NCBI GenBank assembly: GCA_947095535.1
Contig: OX352774.1
Span: forward strand, 2,108,001-2,172,000
Length of the DNA stretch: 64,000 bases
Source of the DNA: Poecilobothrus nobilitatus
Lineage: Eukaryota > Arthropoda > Insecta > Diptera > Dolichopodidae
Reading direction: 5' to 3'
The position numbers and the translations under genes are program-made. The notes under the pieces are model-generated. The model ran no database searches. It was not told the origin of the DNA and saw only the letters and a program-made list of their open reading frames with translations. Shown piece after piece: positions 57,789 through 64,000 of this stretch; the stretch's first letter is position 1, and the number at the start of each line of letters is the position of its first letter.

Positions 57789-57901
57789 CAGTTATGTATA
57801 TACATTCATACTTGTGAACAGATTACAAACACAATAAAAAGTGACAGAATGACAAATAAATATATAAACCGACACTGACGAGTTATATAAAAGCATATAA
57901 T

Positions 57902-60900
57902 TAACACGAAACAGCTAAATAACCAACATCAATTAAAAAAGATTTTTATGTTATAAGTAGTGCATGATGAAGTTTTAAAACATCATGCATATAATTTTAT
58001 TTCGCGTTTTGCATTAGATACATTCGAGTAAATAAAATTTCAAGTTGATTAATTAAAAAAATTTATTTTATTATTAATAGACACTGTGTGATTAAATCAA
58101 TTAAAACTTTATTTTCCGATACTAGTCTGGGCCTTATAAATATAAAACATTGCAATATATATATATGTGATATAAAACAATTGTATCAGAACACAGAAAA
58201 AAAATGTTAAGAATTTCTGTTCTTTAATCTTGTTTACTATATTATACATATATGTTTTGTTTGACCAGAAAGAAGACATTTAAAGACATCAAGTTTGAAG
58301 TCAATCAGACATCGGCCAAACTATTTTGAATTGAATGAGCCGAAAAACTAAAAAAAACTATAAAAAGTTCTTAAAATGTTTGTTAGTATCTTTTATGCAT
58401 TTAAAATGTACTCATTTACGTTTGTTTTTATATACTGACTTGTTTTTTTAAATATTTTGAAACATAATTTTTATTATTATAACATTATGGTGAAATTAGT
58501 TTTAAATTTATTAAATATTTTTGTACCTATAAACATATTAAAATATTATGAAATTATACCAAATGTTTATAATTAGTTAGTTTGGAAATGGAATTCCATT
58601 TGAAGATTAATATAGATCTTATATTAAAATGAGAAATGATTATTATCATAATTATTACTATGAAATCAAATAAAATAATAATAAAAGTCAACATGCCACA
58701 AAGTAATACCAAAACAAAAACTTATCATTCTTCCATTTATTTCATACACCTAAAGAATTGATTCCGAAATTCTATTTTAAGAAAAACATTAAAATAGAAT
58801 CTCACCAATTCTCATCACCAAAAAAAATTAAAAAATTAAACAACAACATTAACAACAATTGTATCAATCAGAACTCTTTTGATGACCATTAAACCATTTT
58901 TGTATAACTTTAATTTAATTGAAAGAAGAAAATTAAATTCATGCAGGACAAAACCTGAAACCATTTTCTTTTAAATCATGACAATATTAGAAGCATATCT
59001 TCTATAACATTTTTATTTTTAATAAGTTTTTATAAATAAATGGAAACAAAAATCTTAACTCTTCAATTATAAATTTCAATTCTAGTCTTATTCAATTTTT
59101 ATATTTCATTTTATATCTTATGAATGAAATTGAAAAATTCAAATAATATTTCTTGTTTTTTGAATTATACAATTCCAAACATCATCAAAATCAAGCTATA
59201 ATAGCAATATCTTTTCTTGTCTTCTGGTCATATGTTTAATTTGATTTCGTTTTTTTATAAAAAGTAATAAATGTCGCGACATACCATTTTCTTTTAACAA
59301 TGGACAAAAGTCTGAACGGTATTGTCATAATAATCTTAAATATTATGCGCATTTTTTAAAATCTGATTTAGCTTGATTTGATTTAATCCCCAAAGATTTG
59401 TATGCTTTGTAAATTTCACCTCATTTCTAACAATAAACTGCAATTTTTATTGAATTATAGAAGTGATTGAGCGGCAAATAAATAGAAAATTTAACACTAT
59501 ATAAAATTGAATCTTTAGTAGAAAAAATCTAAAAATATATGTAAAGATATATACGTACAAATTGAATAACAAAATTTCATTTGAGCTTTTAAATTTAATT
59601 CGTTGAACAGAACTGGTTATAGATGTTTATTAATAACTATAGTTTGTCAGCATTTATAGGGAAATTTGATAAAAAATGAACATTCACAAATGTAGAAAAA
59701 CCTTTTACTTAAAATATTTTTATAAAAATTCTGTATCAATAAGAACATTTTTTTTTTTTGAAACTGTAAAGGCATTTTAAAATGTAATCTATACAGTCTA
59801 TAGTCTTTACAATATATTATTACAATCACAAATATTTATGGTTTGATATAATATTTGCAGATACAGGGTAATAGTAATACAATTTTAAATCACATCTTAA
59901 GCTAAAAAATTTTAAATTATAAAAACCAATTACAATTAAATTACTTACGATATTTACTTTCTAGAAAACTTATCATATTATGTGCTATGAGCGATTTATT
60001 ATACATTTTAAGAACTTATTAGACACAAGCTAATTTTATTTGGCTTAATTTATGACATCTCAATTAGTCATTTTCAATCATCTTGAATTAAAAAATTACT
60101 TGGTAATCCTGTATTCAATAGTGTAAAATTTTGATGAAATCAATCTAGTTTTCAGTTGAGCACTTAAATATGCACTGGTAATAACCATTATTATAATTAC
60201 ATATATGGAGTTTTGATCAATTTTATCTTAGGAATTTTTTTTATGATATTTTTGTTTTTATCACAACCAATAAACATATAGCTAAAATCTTAATTTTATT
60301 TAATTGCAAAATAAAAATATCTTCAGCTTCCAATAAAGAATTCTGTTTATTTCTATCCATACAAACATAATAATTTTCTATTGCCTTATTTATTAAGTAT
60401 GGATTTTTTCTCCAATTTCTTAATTAATGGAGTGATCTAACTGTAAAAGCAAACCCTCTTTTGTGATCTTCTCTTATATAAAGTAGAAAGTTGGTTTGTT
60501 TGTTTAGGATTCACGTAAAACAACAGATGTGATTGCAAAAAAATTTCATTGAATGATTATCTATGACATCCGGAAATTATTATACGCCTATTAACCGGTT
60601 CCTACTCGAAAGTTTCTTAAAGTTTTTTTATTGCGCTGCCTAAACGTTTTTATTGTTTAAAACAAATTTTGCAGAATGACTTTATTGGCTTAGAGAGAAT
60701 GTCCCGCGACAAAATTTCATTGAGTTCCGTGAACCTGTTCCGACACAAGAGTCAAATAAATTTTTTTGTTCTTTTATTGCCCTAATTTGGGCTTGAGCAT
60801 AAACTCAAAATTGGCACGATTCTTACTCCTGCCGCTGATCTAATCTTCAAGTCGCTAATCCCTAAAAGCAAAAATAAACTAATCCTCGCTATTTTTGGAC

Positions 60901-62884
60901 ATTAGTTCATTATGAACTAACCTCTAATATTAATTGTGAACTAACCAATTAATGGCAAAAATATTTTTCATATTTTTGAGCTTTATTTCATATGAACTAA
61001 TTCTCAAATTTTAAAATTAAACTAACTCGCAAAATATTATTTATTAATTTTTGAGGTTTAGTTCATTTGAATTAATATGTAACATATATTATAATACATA
61101 CATATATAATATAGTAAATTTATTTAATAAATCGAAATTTTAGAACAAATTTTGTTATTTATAAACTATATATTTATTTCAATTCATTTAGTTTTAAAAA
61201 TTTTAATAAATTTTATTATTTGTATGTATATATACATGCAATTTATTATAAAAAAAAACAACATTATGTAATTTAAATTTTCAAGATCAAGGTTAAGAAT
61301 AAAAAAATAATTAAAACCAATTCTATCCTCTACGGTTGTTTAAGCAGAAAAAAAAAATCCTTTTACATTAATTTACTACTTTATGATTATGATATTAATT
61401 AAATTTAAATTAAAGTGACCAGACGACTTAATTTAATTGCATTATTTAAAATAGATCAATATGTAATTTAAAATAGATTCTACAACTAGGCCATCCTAAG
61501 TTTCACCTGTCTCAGATAATGCCGGCGAAAATTTTTTCCAAGGTTTCATATATTCTGCACACGTTGTTGTGGTCATTGGACCATCTTGGAAACCTCCTTG
61601 GCTTTACTTTCCTTTAGCTCCCGAATTTTAATAACGGTACCCAGTTAGGTAATCTATATTTCATAGAACAGGACTTTGATCGGCAATGTCATTTAAAGGT
61701 CAAATTTATTATCTTAAATTTTTTCTAACATTACAAATTATTTTACTTAAATTGTTACATATTTCCTGTTCAATAATATGCAGGAGCTATTTTAAAATGC
61801 GGGATTATAATTATTGCAGGAACTGATTTTAAAACGAAAAATTGAAAAAAGTCAAATTAAAAAACATTTTTTTTTTTGTTTTAAGCACTCTGTACTAAAA
61901 TTAGACAACCTATACTAATTACACGTATACCATCTTAAGGGTTGTTTACATATCTATTTTTGCGACTATAATGGTTTTAATAGATCTAACAATTTTTGAG
62001 ATATTTACTGTTATTAAGGCATGTAAAGTATGAAATTGCATTTTTCATTAAAATTGTTGTTACAATTTTGCATTTCTAACCTCTGGTGGGACTATTTACC
62101 AAGCCGTACCCTACTTATTATATACCGGTAGAAAGGACCTTTGAAGAGGACCGTTTGAGACTTTCTAACTGTATAAAAATAATATAAGGTGTCTTTGAAC
62201 ATTTTCAAAGTATAGTGGTTTCGAGACTCTAAAGAAAAATTTTGTTATATAAAAATATTTTAACTTATAACTGCAATATTTCAGAAATGGTAGCACCGAT
62301 TAAGATGAAACAAGATGTATATTAAAGACAGTATCAGGCCCTATATAACGTAGTTGAAAACTCGTTCGTGCATGTTCCTGTAGAGAAAACATATAACGAT
62401 TTTAGTAAAATAATTTGAAATGTTAGAAAAATTTTAAAATAATAAATTTGACGTTTAAATGACCTTACTGGTCAAAGTGGTGTTCTATGAAATAGAGGTC
62501 ACATCACTGGGTACTGTTATGTAAAATTTCAAGAAAATCGGGCACTGAAGCTAAAGTTAAGGATAATCACCTTCTTTAACTAACTACATCATACGTATCG
62601 TTTGGTTTGACCTTTGTGACTCTGTATTAAGCAAAAAAAAAAATCTTTTTAATTTATGACCTGGGTCGAATTGGTTTTTTTGATTGCTTGATTTGATTGC
62701 TAAAACTTTATATTTTGTTAATTGCATTCTTTTGAAATTATAATTAATATTTCTGATTTTCTAGATGAACTTTTTGGATTTGTAATTTAGCTTTCATTCG
62801 TAACTCATCTCTTGATTCTTGAAAGGTGTTCTGAAATTCTTTTTCTATTGATTTTATTGTATGATGAATTCAAGGCGGTTTGAA
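57902..62884. other. 5-kb AT-rich stretch, no gene seen
   Basis: Low complexity with no ORF above 60 codons of recognisable content. 60890-61070 has three or four loose repeats of GAACTAA/TTAGTTCAT spaced 50-100 bp. 62060-62620 is somewhat richer in GC but not coding. Confidence 0.4.
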
Positions 62885-63440
62885 CATTTTAGCATATTTC
62901 CAAAAAAATTTTGATAAAATGTGTCTATTAGTTTCACTCTGGCCGTCCGTCTGTTCGTCTGTTTACAAAACTTTTACACCGTTCAAGATAGAAAAAAAAA
63001 TTTAACTACAAAAAAATTAATTTTGTGGAACAACTTTTTCATGTAGCTCCACCATCAAGGAACTTCAGCCCCTCAAACTTTGAAAAAGCCCTATTTTTAA
63101 ATGCATATGTCTCATGTTCTACTTAACAGTTTTTCAATCTGAGAACGCCATTCGACAGGAATTTTTTTTTACAAAATCTTTATCAAACTTTATAACCTTT
63201 ATAAGCTTTGCAAATCAATATCAAAATTATATATATTTTTTAAATTTAGTATTTAAATTTACCGTTATGTGAAAACCAAATTTTGCATGATTTTTCTATC
63301 TTTATAACTCCTTAGATAGGAGCTTGTATAAGCTTTCCCAGAAAATTTTTTTGGATCACCCCCTGTTTATTAGTTATTAGAGCTCAAACATTGAAAATTT
63401 GCTATTTTTATACATCTGCAACTTAAGAGCCTGTACCTTG
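62885..63440 (-). repeat. R2/R1-core repeat fragment (minus strand)
   Basis: On the minus strand it carries one core unit (TTTATTAATAACAGGGGGTG-like and TCAATATTTGAGCTC words), GGGGCTGAAGTTCCTTGATG, then ACAGACGGACGGCCAGAGTG and AAACTAATAGACACATTTT. This matches 56950-57430. The TIR end is not reached. Confidence 0.7.
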
Positions 63441-63483
63441 TTTACTGTATTTTCGGTTAAAAATTTGCTTAAAAATAAAATGA

Positions 63484-63945
63484 ATTCTACAATTGGTTCT
63501 ATTTTTCCGTTTGTTCTAGGAAGATTGGTGGTTACGACATAATGTTCTATATTTTCTTTTTTACAGTATTTTCTGAAATCTTTTTATGTGATTGCACTAC
63601 CAGGGTCGGAGATTATGCGGAGTGGATATCCTTTTGGATGTTCAGTTTATTAATTACTTCTTGTGCGCTGGATGTTTTGGTTGGTTTTTGCCAAATAAAT
63701 TCCGTAAAACTGTCCTCAACACCATAAATAAACTTATAATTCTTGTTTTTAGACTTAAGGGGTCGTAAATGATCCACATGCTAAGTAACCAAAGACTTAC
63801 TGCTTTTATTTAAGTCCAAAACCTCACTTTCTGTTCACGGTACACAAGATTGAATGCATTGTAACACTTTTTGTGATAATTTAGAGATGTAGTACTCGTT
63901 TTTCCTAATTTCTTCAACTTTCCTTGATTTAAAATAAATTATCAC
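63484..63945 (-). pseudogene. Ty3/Gypsy-type integrase fragment
   Basis: Minus strand, broken. From the right: RKNEYYISKLSQKVLQCIQS, then CVP and a stop (zinc-binding CxxxC tail), HVDHLRPLKSKNKNYKFIYG, EDSFTEFIWQKPTKTSSAQE, then one frame over LRIISDPGSAIT (second catalytic Asp region) and ENIEHYVVTTNLPRTNGKIE (catalytic Glu region). This layout is that of Ty3/Gypsy integrases. Stops and frameshifts are present; the remainder lies outside the window or is lost. The 61-codon plus-strand ORF at 63542-63727 is a shadow. Confidence 0.75.
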
Positions 63946-64000
63946 TAAGTAATCGATTTTTGTAATAATACAAATCCAAAATTTGATGCTTTTGTGTATG

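Larger units (their letters stand above)
54745..57901. repeat. Repeat block S, copy 2, with two insertions
   Basis: Collinear with 35217-36882 outside 55362-55642 and 55699-57560. Shared words include ACCTCGAAGAGTAAA, TGTTGACAACAAATATT, GGAGGAAAGATCAAATA and GTGACAGAATGACAAATAAA. It has one unit only where copy 1 shows the 207-bp tandem pair, and one tRNA-like unit (57721-57788, minus). Confidence 0.8.

Noticed and set aside
1..64000. CRISPR array, bacterial operon, rRNA or organellar insertion
   Set aside because: No regularly spaced short repeats with unique spacers, no Shine-Dalgarno-led gene clusters and no rRNA-like segments were seen.

Overview
This window looks like gene-poor, AT-rich nuclear DNA from an insect, most likely a higher fly (Diptera). 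The evidence is the very low GC, 54-71 bp introns, dense (TACA)n/(TATG)n tracts that fold into local palindromes, and a mixture of BEL/Pao, Jockey-like, Penelope-like, P-like, hAT-like and pogo-like elements. The species cannot be named from sequence alone; tephritid or calyptrate flies are a guess from the tetranucleotide repeats.

Only one clear host gene is visible: the 5' four exons of a TACO1/YebC-family mitochondrial translation factor on the minus strand at 1-863, running off the left edge. Everything else recognisable is a mobile element, nearly all broken. Left part (1.1-15 kb): an insertion flanked by a 14-bp duplication (1158-3065) holding a foldback and a TA-flanked MITE; a P-superfamily transposase pseudogene with MITE-like ends (3993-6316) beside a large inverted repeat (5759-6690); a Jockey-like LINE fragment (8396-9525); a tRNA-derived SINE (11151-11343); a CpG-dense transposon end (11612-11848); and a LINE RNase H fragment (12690-13350). 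Several copies of a modular non-coding repeat, called R1 here, are scattered between them.

Middle part (15-45 kb): long AT-rich stretches with MITEs (18282-18842; 20012-20870, pogo-like with a tRNA-like insert; 26467-27262), R1 copies (23612-24923, 29745-30710, 38112-39255) and a decayed hAT-like element (33932-37711). That element carries an almost perfect 193-bp palindrome, an exact-period 207-bp tandem duplication, tRNA-like repeats and a second SINE. A second palindrome (39260-40269) is made of R1 sequence. Next come a Penelope-like RT fragment (40410-40842) and two near-identical 286-bp direct repeats.

Right part (45-64 kb): an LTR-bounded but dead BEL/Pao retrotransposon on the minus strand (45136-52873), a LINE RT fragment (53340-54640), and a paralogue of the 35.2-36.9 kb repeat block (54745-57901). 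That paralogue holds two clean TIR insertions (55362-55642 and 55699-57560), which the other copy lacks. A large featureless stretch follows, and the window ends in a broken Ty3/Gypsy integrase fragment (63484-63945).

No operon, CRISPR array, rRNA or confident functional tRNA was seen. The most interesting structures are the long palindromes (possible hairpin-RNA sources), the modular R1/R2 repeats, and the insertions that can be dated by comparison with empty paralogous sites.
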